From: Pedobacter sp. PLR
GTDB taxonomy: Bacteria; Bacteroidota; Bacteroidia; Sphingobacteriales; Sphingobacteriaceae
Assembly: GCF_026239675.1 (NCBI RefSeq)
Contig: NZ_JAPIVQ010000008.1
Location: forward strand, 62,001 to 126,000
Length of the DNA stretch: 64,000 nt
Reading direction: 5' to 3'
Below, in pieces: positions 18,266 to 26,030 of this stretch. The notes under the pieces are model-generated. The model was not told where the DNA came from and made no database searches. It worked only from the letters and a program-made list of their open reading frames with translations. A program made the translations under genes and the position numbers. Every line of letters begins with the position of its first letter. Position 1 is the stretch's first letter.

Positions 18266-18430
18266 TTATTGCGCCTGAGTATAAGCTGATTTGAATCCCC
18301 CAACGCTGAATCCGGAGGCAGCCCAAAATTCCGGGCAAAAAGAAAACGGAGTCCCTCTTCTAGCGATTTGGTTCTCCGTTTTCACATATACGTTGCCGTA
18401 GCATCGAATATGCATCAAGTTTTCTGTCAT
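18266..18430 (-). CDS. Possible 54-residue small protein in an RNA-like region
   Basis: ATG at 18430 to TAA at 18266 encodes 54 residues, starting MTENLMHIRCYGNVYVKTEN and ending with a glycine/aromatic-rich tail (FWAASGFSVGGFKSAYTQAQ). A purine-rich AAAGAAGG lies just before the ATG. Two even shorter frames lie upstream on the same strand, including 18450-18494 (14 residues, MRKLNFRGIEVETY). A strong intrinsic-terminator hairpin (18342-18383) lies inside the frame, which argues that the region may be a non-coding RNA and the peptide fortuitous. I recognise no family. Confidence 0.35.
   Translation of the reverse strand: MTENLMHIRCYGNVYVKTENQIARRGTPFSFCPEFWAASGFSVGGFKSAYTQAQ
18337..18383 (-). 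terminator. Strong intrinsic terminator of a putative small transcript
   Basis: A perfect 10-bp stem, GAAAACGGAG (minus strand 18383-18374) with CTCCGTTTTC (18351-18342), has a 22-base loop. It is followed by TTTTT (18341-18337). It sits in the space between rpiB and the sigma factor gene, where no long gene needs it. Confidence 0.7.
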
Positions 18431-18735
18431 TTAACCTTCTTTGGTCCTCTTAGTATGTTTCAACTTCGATCCCTCTGAAATTTAATTTTCTCATCGTTCC
18501 GTAGAATAATGGAGAGTTTTAAATGTTTGTCCCGAATCCAGTGAATATACCTTTGCTTCACAGTTTAGGTATTTTAAGCATCATTTTCTCCGTCTCCTTT
18601 GAATCTGATCTTTTACTAATCCTTTGAAATCTTCAGAATCTTTTGCCCTTCGGCACATATTCTTTTTGAAGTCTTTCTTTCAAACAGCTAAAGAACTTCT
18701 GTTTTGATACATCTAATTTACGAACTATAATGATC
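18337..18735 (-). ncRNA. Candidate ~400-nt small RNA or leader transcript
   Basis: The ~670-bp space between rpiB and the sigma gene has no ORF of normal size. On the minus strand a -7-like TATCTTTG (18748-18741) is followed about 360 bp later by a strong hairpin and T-run (18383-18337). The interval contains only micro-ORFs, one of them behind AAGGAGACGGAGAAA near 18587. I could not match it to tmRNA, RNase P or another known RNA by eye. The boundaries are inferred from promoter-like and terminator-like signals. Confidence 0.4.
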
Positions 18736-18740
18736 TAATG

Positions 18741-18748
18741 CAAAGATA
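18741..18748 (-). promoter_or_regulatory. Candidate -7 element for the putative small transcript
   Basis: The minus strand reads TATCTTTG, an exact match to TAnnTTTG. A clear -33 TTTG was not found at the expected distance. Confidence 0.45.
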
Positions 18749-18836
18749 TTTACAAATAATTTTTAACACACACTCCACATCTTATCAACAGGTTACTAAC
18801 AGGTTTTACACACCCCGGATCCACGGCCTATCACAG

Positions 18837-19292
18837 CTATTTCAGCCCCCATTCTGCTTCTATCGCTGTGATTTTATCCAAACGCTTCACATGACGCTCT
18901 TCTCCCGAAAACGTTGCTTTTAAAAAAGTAAAAACAATATCTTTTGCCAGCTCCAAACCAATCACCCTTGCACCTAAACACAGAATATTAACATCGTCGT
19001 GCTCTACAGCTTGATGTGCGGAATACGTATCATGACATACTCCGGCACGAATACCTTTAAATTTATTAGCAGCAATACTCACCCCTACCGCACTTCCGCA
19101 AATCAAAATCCCCCGCTCACCTTCTTTATTCATGATGGCTTCGGCTACCACAGCAGCATGATCAGGGTAATCGCTTGGCGTCACAGTATGTGTACCCAGA
19201 TCAAGCACCTCATATCCTGCATCTTTCAAAGTCGCAGCTAATATCGTTTTATACGGGAACCCTGCATGGTCCGAACCTAGAATAACTCTCAT
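18837..19292 (-). CDS. rpiB: Ribose-5-phosphate isomerase B
   Basis: Interconverts ribose 5-phosphate and ribulose 5-phosphate in the pentose phosphate pathway, in the cytoplasm. A protein of about 151 residues with the RpiB/LacAB signature: GSDHAGFPYK at the start, the CGSAVGVSIAANK stretch (catalytic-type cysteine in GILICGSAVG), GVCHDTYSA and HDDVNILCLGARVIG. I start at the ATG at 19292 (MRVILGSDHAG) because the longer frame begins with GTG and adds four residues lacking family support. It stands alone; the next gene upstream is divergent. Confidence 0.95.
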   Translation of the reverse strand: MRVILGSDHAGFPYKTILAATLKDAGYEVLDLGTHTVTPSDYPDHAAVVAEAIMNKEGERGILICGSAVGVSIAANKFKGIRAGVCHDTYSAHQAVEHDDVNILCLGARVIGLELAKDIVFTFLKATFSGEERHVKRLDKITAIEAEWGLK

Positions 19293-19408
19293 AACGCAAG
19301 GCACGCAAATTTCATTCCCAATTCCTATAATACTAATCTACCAGAACTATTGTAGCGTTTCGCCAGCTCATCTCGTTTTAACGAATAACATTCTAAAAAA
19401 CATTCCAT

Positions 19409-20119
19409 ATGAATCTTTCTACAATCAAAATTACCGGGAACCTAAACAAACTGATGACCGGCACTTTATTAACGCTGAGCACCTTATTTCTGGCGGCCTG
19501 CTCCACTAAAGAAACACCAACTCCGGAATCAGCCTCATTAATGTTAGTCAACACCTCACCTACTCCTGCTACTTACAATGCCTATATCAATAACGGACTG
19601 GCCAATCAGGGAGCGATTCCATTTGGAGGTGCCTTGTCTTATTTAAGACTCAACACAGGCGAAAACTCCGTTAAATTCACCACTGCGAGTAGTTCAGAAA
19701 GCCTGATTACCAAAAAGGTAACCCTGGAAAACAATAAGGCCTACTCCCTTTTTCTAATCGGAAAAGAAGACAAACTAGATTATTTAGTAATCAATGATAT
19801 CATCACCAAAATGCCAACGGATAAAGCATCGATCCGTTTCATCAACCTTTCTCCAGATGCAGGAGCATTAGACCTGGTCATCAAGGATGGCGCGATCCTG
19901 GTTGGCGATAAGACCTATCAGGCCAGCAGCGATTTTATTGAGGTTGAAGCTAAAAAACAAACCCTTCAAATCAAAGAAAAAGGAACAGGATTGGTGATCT
20001 CAGAATTAGCAGACGCAGACCTTAAAGCTGGAAATATTTACACCATCCTGAGTATTGGAATGGTTACTCCAACAGGACTGGAGCAGAAAGCGATCACAAA
20101 ACTGATCAGCTATAAATAA
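19409..20119 (+). CDS. DUF4397-domain lipoprotein
   Basis: A 236-residue lipoprotein with a lipobox at LAACSTKE (Cys ~31). The mature part contains DUF4397 features: SLMLVNTSPTPATYNAYIN, and a second repeat with ASIRFINLSPDAGALDLVIK. Two immunoglobulin-like beta units are expected. Members are surface or periplasmic proteins of unknown function in Bacteroidota. It is monocistronic, ending at a strong hairpin (20137-20171). ATG 19409 is accepted, although Met16 is an alternative. Confidence 0.85.
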   Translation: MNLSTIKITGNLNKLMTGTLLTLSTLFLAACSTKETPTPESASLMLVNTSPTPATYNAYINNGLANQGAIPFGGALSYLRLNTGENSVKFTTASSSESLITKKVTLENNKAYSLFLIGKEDKLDYLVINDIITKMPTDKASIRFINLSPDAGALDLVIKDGAILVGDKTYQASSDFIEVEAKKQTLQIKEKGTGLVISELADADLKAGNIYTILSIGMVTPTGLEQKAITKLISYK

Positions 20120-20136
20120 AAACAAGCACACAAGAA

Positions 20137-20171
20137 AAACGGGCCTTTCCATTAAAATGGAGGGCCCGTTT
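20137..20171. terminator. Bidirectional terminator
   Basis: A 9-bp perfect stem AAACGGGCC (20137-20145) / GGCCCGTTT (20163-20171) has an inner CCAT/ATGG pairing and A/T-rich flanks. It separates convergent genes ending at 20119 and 20222. Confidence 0.8.
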
Positions 20172-20221
20172 AATTGGGATCCACCCCTGAATCCCTTAGT
20201 CTTTATTTGTGTGTGTTATTG

Positions 20222-20815
20222 TTAATGACCACGACCATTGTCATTCCCGCGTTTCCCGCGCTCATTTCCATTTTTAGTCTGATCATTTCCACGATTATCC
20301 CTTTCATTTGTGCGGTTTAATCTTTCATTTCCTCTGCTATCTCTCGCTTGTGGCCTTGAGACTCTGGCCGGATATTTCTTTGCCTGTCCGGGAGGCATTC
20401 CATGTGGGTGCCCTTTCACCACATAATATCTTTTGTCATTACTATTTCTGATCACCTGTTGCGTACGTACATTTTTGTACCTCGCATACTGGCGGCGGTC
20501 ATTGTCAAAATTGCGGTAAGGATCTCTGGAATTCACGACTACCTTATAACCGTTATATAAGTCGTAATTCCTATATCTTGAAGGCAGGGATCTTGAGAAG
20601 ATCCATCTTCCTCTTTCCTGATAGACAAACTGTTGTTTAGGCACATAGTAATAACTCTCCACATCAGGCAAATAATAGTATTCCACATGGTCGTAACCTA
20701 CCGGGCCCCATAAAGGCTGTGATCCAATATTTATATTTACACTGATTTGCGCAGCTGCACGGAAGGGTAAAATCCCCATTACTCCAAGCAAACTCAATAT
20801 TATTAGCTTTTTCAT
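20222..20815 (-). CDS. Secreted tyrosine-rich protein with basic R/G/N tail, paralog 1
   Basis: A 197-residue exported protein: signal peptide to ~residue 22, then a conserved ~105-residue domain (SVNINIGSQPLWGPVGYDHV, then YYYLPDVESYYYVP, GRWIFS, LPSRYR). The C-terminal ~65 residues are low-complexity arginine/asparagine/glycine (NERGKRGNDNGRGH) and probably disordered. It is about 60% identical by eye to its neighbour at 20842-21477 across the folded part, while the tails differ: a tandem duplication. I do not know the function. The opposite-strand two-component system at 22040-24031 could be its regulator. Confidence 0.75.
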   Translation of the reverse strand: MKKLIILSLLGVMGILPFRAAAQISVNINIGSQPLWGPVGYDHVEYYYLPDVESYYYVPKQQFVYQERGRWIFSRSLPSRYRNYDLYNGYKVVVNSRDPYRNFDNDRRQYARYKNVRTQQVIRNSNDKRYYVVKGHPHGMPPGQAKKYPARVSRPQARDSRGNERLNRTNERDNRGNDQTKNGNERGKRGNDNGRGH

Positions 20816-20841
20816 ATTAATGCTGTTTTATAATCAAATGA

Positions 20842-21477
20842 TTAATCTCTGCCTCTTCCATGTCCCCTGTTACCACCGCGGTCATGCTTGTTGTCACCAC
20901 CACGGCCGCCACGGCCACCTTCATATCTATCTCCACGACCTCCACGACCATTTTCTCTGCTCTCATAGCGGTGGCCATTGTCACGGTCGTATTTCTTATT
21001 ACCTTTCCAATTATTGTGCCCTCTATCGTTATCTCTGTAAACGTGTCTCTCGCCTCTGCCATAATAAGGATGTCCTTTTACGACATAATACCTGGAATCC
21101 TGACTATGTCTGATCACATGCTGACTCCTGTTATTTCTATATCGGCCATAGCTAACGCGGTGATGGTCAAAATTGCGGTAAGGATTTCTTGAATTTATCA
21201 CCACCTTATACCCGCTATACAGGTCATAACCTCTATATCTTGAAGGTAGATTAGAAGAATAAATCCAGCGACCGCCATCCATATATATAAACTGACGTCT
21301 CGGCACATCATAATAGCATTCTATATCCGGCAAATAATAATTATCTACATGGTCATAACCTACAGGTCCCCATAAAGGTTGAGAACCAATATTCAAACTG
21401 ACACTGATCTGTGCCGAAGCCTTAAAGGGCATCCATCCAATTACGCCAAGTAGCCCTAATACTATTAACTTTTTCAT
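20842..21477 (-). CDS. Secreted tyrosine-rich protein with basic R/G tail, paralog 2
   Basis: A 211-residue paralog of the next gene, with the same signal peptide pattern and domain (SVSLNIGSQPLWGPVGYDHV, YYLPDIECYYDVP, GRWIYSSNLPSRYR). The tail from ~residue 145 is richer in glycine, arginine and histidine (GGRGGRGGDNKHDRGG). Only 26 bp separate the two, so they form one transcription unit. It is divergent from the RK-rich small protein and two-component genes that begin at 21719. The function is unknown; the strongly basic tail suggests binding to an acidic polymer such as nucleic acid, teichoic-like material or polyphosphate, as inference only. Confidence 0.75.
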   Translation of the reverse strand: MKKLIVLGLLGVIGWMPFKASAQISVSLNIGSQPLWGPVGYDHVDNYYLPDIECYYDVPRRQFIYMDGGRWIYSSNLPSRYRGYDLYSGYKVVINSRNPYRNFDHHRVSYGRYRNNRSQHVIRHSQDSRYYVVKGHPYYGRGERHVYRDNDRGHNNWKGNKKYDRDNGHRYESRENGRGGRGDRYEGGRGGRGGDNKHDRGGNRGHGRGRD

Positions 21478-21678
21478 AACCTTGTATTTAATGTTTCATT
21501 TGTGTGTTTGTTGATTCAAATGTCTATAGCCAACATGAAATGAACATGAATTTTTGAAATTATTTACTTTAATTTCCTTTTTCATCTTAATTTCATCTTC
21601 GCACCGCATCTTCGTATCATTCAATACAAGTGGCGCAGATAATAAAACACACACACAATGTTTTAATGAGGGGGGCCG

Positions 21679-21700
21679 GTTTGCCTCGCAAGAGGCAAAC
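21679..21700 (+). promoter_or_regulatory. GNRA-type hairpin in the leader of the two-component operon
   Basis: GTTTGCCTC-GCAA-GAGGCAAAC is a perfect 9-bp stem closed by a GCAA tetraloop (GNRA class). It lies 18 bases before the proposed ATG at 21719 and is followed by TTTCC. It may act on translation or attenuation, or be a degenerate terminator. Confidence 0.5.
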
Positions 21701-21718
21701 TTTCCATATATTTACATC

Positions 21719-22030
21719 ATGAGCACTATTAAATCCTTACGTTCATATACCGCAGCCCTACTTTTCGCAGGACTTCCCTTTGGCACTTTTGCCAGCGACA
21801 AACCCGCTATACCCCTGTTTCCCAAAGAGAATACCATCAGTTCAAATGAAAATTTTTATCAGGATAACAGAGGTAAAAGACAAGAACGTGGTAAGGAAAG
21901 GAAAAAACCAGATGTCAAAGAAGTACCTCAATCCAGAAGACAGGAAAAACCCGGAGAAGTAAAACCAGGAAAAAGAGAATCTGAAAAGAGAGAACGTCCT
22001 TCAAGGGATGATAGAAGAAGAAAAGACTAA
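21719..22030 (+). CDS. Small secreted lysine/arginine-rich protein
   Basis: A 103-residue protein: signal peptide MSTIKSLRSYTAALLFAGLP (cleavage near FAS-D), then a ~75-residue tail dominated by K, R, E and P (GKRQERGKERKKPD), surely disordered. The frame extends upstream to 21554, but I prefer the ATG at 21719 because a perfect hairpin (21679-21700) lies in the upstream stretch and a classic signal peptide begins here. It is nine bases upstream of the response regulator and probably in the same operon. The tail resembles those of the divergent paralogs. Confidence 0.6.
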   Translation: MSTIKSLRSYTAALLFAGLPFGTFASDKPAIPLFPKENTISSNENFYQDNRGKRQERGKERKKPDVKEVPQSRRQEKPGEVKPGKRESEKRERPSRDDRRRKD

Positions 22031-22039
22031 ACAACCCGC

Positions 22040-22714
22040 ATGAAAGTCCTGATTGTAGAAGATGAAAAAACGCTGGCCTATGAAATGGAAGACTTCCTGA
22101 AAAAGGCCTTCTATATTTGTGACCTGGCCCATACCATTCACGATGGTTTGGAGAAAATGGAAAGTAACAGCTACGACTTTATCCTGCTGGATCTCGGACT
22201 TCCTGATGGCGATGGCCTGACCTTATTGCCTAAAGCAAAAAAACACAACCCGGATGCCGCATATATCATTCTGACGGCCAGAGGGAATCTGGAAGACCGC
22301 ATTGCCGGACTAGACCTGGGTGCCGATGATTATCTCCCAAAGCCTTTCTCTTTATTAGAGCTACAATCCAGAATGCAAGCCATTGCCCGTCGTAAATTCA
22401 ATGTCAAAGAGGAATTGTTACCATTAGGTGATTTTCAGGTAGATCTGCAAAAAAGACTGCTCCTTTTCCAGGAAAATCAGATAGAATTATCCAGAAAAGA
22501 ATTTGATTTGCTGAGTTATCTTTTCCTGCACAACAACCGGGTACTGACCAGAATGCAGCTCAGTGAACACATCTGGGGTACATTTGCAGACGACGATTAC
22601 GACTCCAACTATATTGATGCTCACATCAAGAACATCAGAAAGAAATTGAATGCATGGGCACCAGCCGATTTCATCGAGACCGTCCGTGGCGTAGGTTACA
22701 GAATCAGAAAATAA
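22040..22714 (+). CDS. OmpR-family response regulator
   Basis: A 224-residue DNA-binding response regulator. The receiver domain (1-118) has acidic pocket E7/D8, phospho-acceptor D51 (ILLDLGLPDGDG), the T/A switch in ILTARG and lysine in LPKPF. A winged helix follows (~125-222), ending NYIDAHIKNIRKKLNAW and IETVRGVGYRIRK. It is followed with no gap (TAA then ATG) by the histidine kinase. Likely targets include the divergent YDHV paralogs, by proximity only. Confidence 0.95.
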   Translation: MKVLIVEDEKTLAYEMEDFLKKAFYICDLAHTIHDGLEKMESNSYDFILLDLGLPDGDGLTLLPKAKKHNPDAAYIILTARGNLEDRIAGLDLGADDYLPKPFSLLELQSRMQAIARRKFNVKEELLPLGDFQVDLQKRLLLFQENQIELSRKEFDLLSYLFLHNNRVLTRMQLSEHIWGTFADDDYDSNYIDAHIKNIRKKLNAWAPADFIETVRGVGYRIRK

Positions 22715-24031
22715 ATGAAATTATCATCCAAGCTCATCCTGTTTATTACCAGCTCCAAACTGGCTGTTGTCCTGTTATTTGTCTTATCACTACCTTTTCT
22801 GGTCAACCGGATTGTTTCCCAATACACCAATTTCTCGCTTAGAAGTCAACAAGACAAAGTAATTAATGTGGTGCAGAAAAATGGTATCGAACACTACCTG
22901 CAGGGAGATGACAGCTATGGGAGTTATACCATGCTTAAGGAAGAATATATTGCTTTGGAGCCAGCTGCTAAAAACACCTTCATTGACACCATAAAAACAG
23001 CTCAGCGCGTTGTAGAACGAGATACACTCACCTACAGAATTCTCATTCATACTTTCAGATACGACCAGAAAAACTACCTGCTGGAAATTGGAAAGAGCAT
23101 ATCCAGCATCAATCAATACAATAAAACTTTACAGAAAACCGCCTTATATGTGCTAATGGGCCTGATTGCCCTCACCCTTTTGATTGACCTCATCTTTACG
23201 CGGATACTCATCAAACCTTTAGGTAAAATCATAAAAAGTAAACTGATCAATAGAAAATTCCCATTCAAAGACTATTCTCCCCCGGTTCCCACATCTACAC
23301 AAGACTTTAAGTACCTGGATGAATCACTGATTCTTCTGATGGATCAAATCAATGAAGCTTTTGAAAAGGAAAGAGAATTTACGGCCAATGCCTCTCATGA
23401 ACTCATGACCCCGATCAGTATCCTTCAAAATAAGATGGAAAACCTACTGGGAGACGAGAATCTTCCGGAAAGTGTCGTATTGAAAATTATTGAGATGATG
23501 AAAACATTGAGCCGCCTCAAGAAAATTTCCAATTCTCTCCTGCTGATCTCCAGAATTGAAAACCAGCAGTTCGTAAAATCTGCCAGTGTCCAGCCTTCTG
23601 TGATTATCAATGAAGTGATGGAAGAAATCAGCCATCGGTTACTAGATCAGGAAATTGAACTCAAAGTTGAACTGAAAGTGGATCAGCTATTGACAAATGT
23701 GAATCAGGATTTACTGTTCCAACTGTTCTACAACCTGATCAATAATGCTATTAAATACAATGTTTATCAGGGGAGCATTCTGATTACCGACGGTTTTACT
23801 CCTGAAGATGCCTATTCCATCACCATTCAGGATACTGGAATTGGAATTGCCGAAGAAGACCTGGATTTCATCTTTGACCGCTTTAGAAAAGCAAACCTTT
23901 CTGAAAATGTAGGCTATGGTCTTGGTCTTTCCATCGTTAAAAGTATTGCACTATACCATGATATTGAGATCCAGGTGAGCTCAAAGGTAAAAGAAGGCAC
24001 TACTTTTACGTTAATCTTTCCATCCAGCTAA
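22715..24031 (+). CDS. Membrane sensor histidine kinase
   Basis: A 438-residue kinase: transmembrane helices at ~8-32 and ~142-163, a ~105-residue periplasmic sensor between them, then HisKA with H228 (TANASHELMTPISIL). HATPase_c has N-box NLINNAIKYN, G1 DTGIGI and G2 GYGLGLSIVKS. There is no obvious HAMP of standard length between the second helix and HisKA. It partners the response regulator directly upstream. The sensed signal is unknown. Confidence 0.95.
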   Translation: MKLSSKLILFITSSKLAVVLLFVLSLPFLVNRIVSQYTNFSLRSQQDKVINVVQKNGIEHYLQGDDSYGSYTMLKEEYIALEPAAKNTFIDTIKTAQRVVERDTLTYRILIHTFRYDQKNYLLEIGKSISSINQYNKTLQKTALYVLMGLIALTLLIDLIFTRILIKPLGKIIKSKLINRKFPFKDYSPPVPTSTQDFKYLDESLILLMDQINEAFEKEREFTANASHELMTPISILQNKMENLLGDENLPESVVLKIIEMMKTLSRLKKISNSLLLISRIENQQFVKSASVQPSVIINEVMEEISHRLLDQEIELKVELKVDQLLTNVNQDLLFQLFYNLINNAIKYNVYQGSILITDGFTPEDAYSITIQDTGIGIAEEDLDFIFDRFRKANLSENVGYGLGLSIVKSIALYHDIEIQVSSKVKEGTTFTLIFPSS

Positions 24032-24156
24032 AAAACCTTCAAGCACTTATCCAACTACAATACATTATACTCCACTATCTCCACTCACCATAGCCTCAAC
24101 AAATTCGCATTGCTTTTGTGAAACCTAACACCTGTATTACAGATGATTACGTAAAG

Positions 24157-24212
24157 AACTATACAAATAGTTAGAAAACTACATAAATAGTTTGCTAACT
24201 ATAAAAATAGTA
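24157..24212. promoter_or_regulatory. Three phased BlaI-type operators
   Basis: Three near-palindromic 16-mers, AACTATACAAATAGTT (24157-24172), AACTACATAAATAGTT (24177-24192) and AACTATAAAAATAGTA (24197-24212), start exactly 20 bp apart. They lie just upstream of the BlaI-like gene at 24248, and the last abuts a TACCTTTA -7-like element. The layout is that of an autoregulated BlaI/MecI operator with all sites on one helix face. Confidence 0.75.
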
Positions 24213-24247
24213 GTACCTTTATTTAACAATTGTAATCAGGTAATAAA

Positions 24248-24616
24248 ATGAGAGAACTTACTAAGGCAGAAGAACAGGTGATGTTGATTTTATGGGAAAT
24301 AAAAGAAGGCTTAACTAAAGATGTGATTGAAAAAATGGATCCACCTAAACCTGCTTACAATACCGTCTCCACCGTGATCCGTGTATTAGAAGGCAAGGGT
24401 TTCATTGACCATAGGGCCGTTGGTAATACACATATCTATTTCCCGGTTATCACGGAAGACCAGTACAAACACTTCGCATTTGATAAAGTAATGAACAATT
24501 ATTTTGAAAACTCCTATGAAAGTCTGGTGTCTTTTCTGGTAAAAGAAAAAAACATGGATATGGAGGCGTTGGATGAATTAATACAGATGGCTGAAAAACT
24601 TAAAAACAAGAAATGA
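24248..24616 (+). CDS. BlaI/MecI/CopY-family repressor
   Basis: A 122-residue winged-helix repressor: LTKAEEQVMLILWEIKEGLT, then recognition helix PAYNTVSTVIRVLEGKGFI, and a C-terminal dimerisation helix. It represses its own operon until cleaved through the membrane metalloprotease encoded next, whose start overlaps its stop (ATGA). Three operators lie upstream at 24157-24212. Such pairs in Bacteroidota are often unrelated to beta-lactam resistance, and no beta-lactamase is nearby. Confidence 0.94.
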   Translation: MRELTKAEEQVMLILWEIKEGLTKDVIEKMDPPKPAYNTVSTVIRVLEGKGFIDHRAVGNTHIYFPVITEDQYKHFAFDKVMNNYFENSYESLVSFLVKEKNMDMEALDELIQMAEKLKNKK

Positions 24617-25959
24617 TGAACTGGTTCTATTATCTCCTGGAGGCTAATTTATACCTCGCCGTTTTTTACGGCTGTTACCGTTTGCTGTTGCACAAAGAAA
24701 CATTTTATTCTGCCAACAGGTTTTTTCTGATCCTCAGCACTTTAATGGCCTTCAGCTTACCCTTATTACAAATGGGATACCTGAATCAGCTATTTGAAAC
24801 CGGAGTTGATCAACAGGTAGGGGGTATTTTAGTCGGAACCAGCAGTAATGAACCCGAATTTTCAATCCTGAACTTAGCAATCTACCTCCTGTATGTCGGG
24901 GTGGCAATCGCCTTCAGTTTAAAGTTGCTGAGAGACCTATACCAGATTTTCGCCTTATCCAAAAGGTCTGATCGGTTTCAGAAAGACAAGGTCACCTATA
25001 TTAGTTTAAACCAGCACAACGTAGCCTTTTCCTTTTTCAATCTATTGTTCATCCAACCAGACATCCAGGGAAAAGAAACTATCCTGAAACATGAATTGGT
25101 ACACATTCGTCAACGACATAGCCTGGATATTATCTTTTTCGAAGTCATTCAGATCCTGAACTGGTTTAATCCCATCACTTATTTAATCAAAAAAGACATC
25201 AAACTATTACATGAATACATTGCAGATGAACAGACCACTTTAAAAGAAATTGAAAAATATGATTATGCTTTATTTCTGATTAAAAATTCTTTTGGAATGG
25301 AAGCCAACCCTTTGAGTAACCACATCTTTAATCAATCCATACTAAAACAAAGAATCAACATGTTAAACAAAGAGAAATCAACAGGAAGAGCAAGGCTCAA
25401 ACTCCTGCTCGCATTGCCAATTGCGGCCGTAATGTTGGGTACATCCACCATGGCTTTCACCAAAGATTATAGTCTGGTAGATTTATATCCGGAAAAAGTA
25501 ACCAGCAACATTGGTTCAGCAGAAACACTAAAACCAATACCCTTTTCAGGAGTCCAGGAACCTGTTAAGACCAAAGTACAGAAAACTACTAAAAGCAGCG
25601 GAGTACCACCAGCGTCGAAATCGCCTGCTGTTCAACCGCCCCCTCCTCCTCCTCCCGTTCCTGCAGTTCCTCCGGCGCCTCCAACAAAAGCAGCTAAAGT
25701 GAGGTTTCCCCCTCCAATAGTAAGACCCGATAAAAAACCAGTTAAAAAAACATCAGGAACTATAAAAATAGATAACATAAAATTCCCACCTCCAATTGTA
25801 ACACCAGATAAAAAAGCGAAACTACAGCCTCCAACGATACCAGTGGAGAAGATCCCCGCTAAAAAAGAACAAGAGGAACCACACTATTCAATAACAGTTA
25901 AAGAACCGACCAAAGAAAGTAAAAAAGAAGCAAAGTCTGACATTGAAATTCGTCCATAA
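24613..25959 (+). CDS. M56 (BlaR1-like) membrane metallopeptidase
   Basis: A 448-residue membrane protease: N-terminal helices (~5-55), another at ~85-105, zinc site HELVH (160-164) in a cytoplasmic loop, and the fourth helix near 262-282. The ~165-residue periplasmic part is proline/lysine-rich rather than a penicillin-binding domain. It has a PPPPPPP run and two copies of FPPPIVxPDKK (near 365 and 395). The role is to sense an envelope signal and inactivate the upstream BlaI repressor. The proline tail suggests spanning the periplasm; no TonB C-terminal domain is visible. A 17-bp hairpin overlaps the stop. Confidence 0.9.
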   Translation: MMNWFYYLLEANLYLAVFYGCYRLLLHKETFYSANRFFLILSTLMAFSLPLLQMGYLNQLFETGVDQQVGGILVGTSSNEPEFSILNLAIYLLYVGVAIAFSLKLLRDLYQIFALSKRSDRFQKDKVTYISLNQHNVAFSFFNLLFIQPDIQGKETILKHELVHIRQRHSLDIIFFEVIQILNWFNPITYLIKKDIKLLHEYIADEQTTLKEIEKYDYALFLIKNSFGMEANPLSNHIFNQSILKQRINMLNKEKSTGRARLKLLLALPIAAVMLGTSTMAFTKDYSLVDLYPEKVTSNIGSAETLKPIPFSGVQEPVKTKVQKTTKSSGVPPASKSPAVQPPPPPPPVPAVPPAPPTKAAKVRFPPPIVRPDKKPVKKTSGTIKIDNIKFPPPIVTPDKKAKLQPPTIPVEKIPAKKEQEEPHYSITVKEPTKESKKEAKSDIEIRP

Positions 25960-26005
25960 ACACCAAACGTCATCCTGAATAAAATCATGATGACGTTTGG
26001 TGTTT
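25958..26005. terminator. Convergent-gene terminator hairpin
   Basis: A perfect 17-bp stem, arms 25958-25974 and 25989-26005 (core CACCAAACGTCATC), has a 14-base loop. It lies between the M56 gene and the PepSY-like gene that reads toward it. The U-tract is weak, so it may work as a stable stem shared by both ends. Confidence 0.6.
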
Positions 26006-26030
26006 GTGTTGTCCCTATAAAAAAGACTCC

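Noticed and set aside
18337..18735. Identification as tmRNA or RNase P RNA
   Set aside because: I found no tag-peptide ORF of tmRNA type and no GAGGAAAGTCC-like P4 core, so I left it unassigned.
24248..25959. Beta-lactam resistance operon
   Set aside because: BlaI and M56 proteins are present, but there is no beta-lactamase or penicillin-binding sensor domain, so resistance cannot be claimed.
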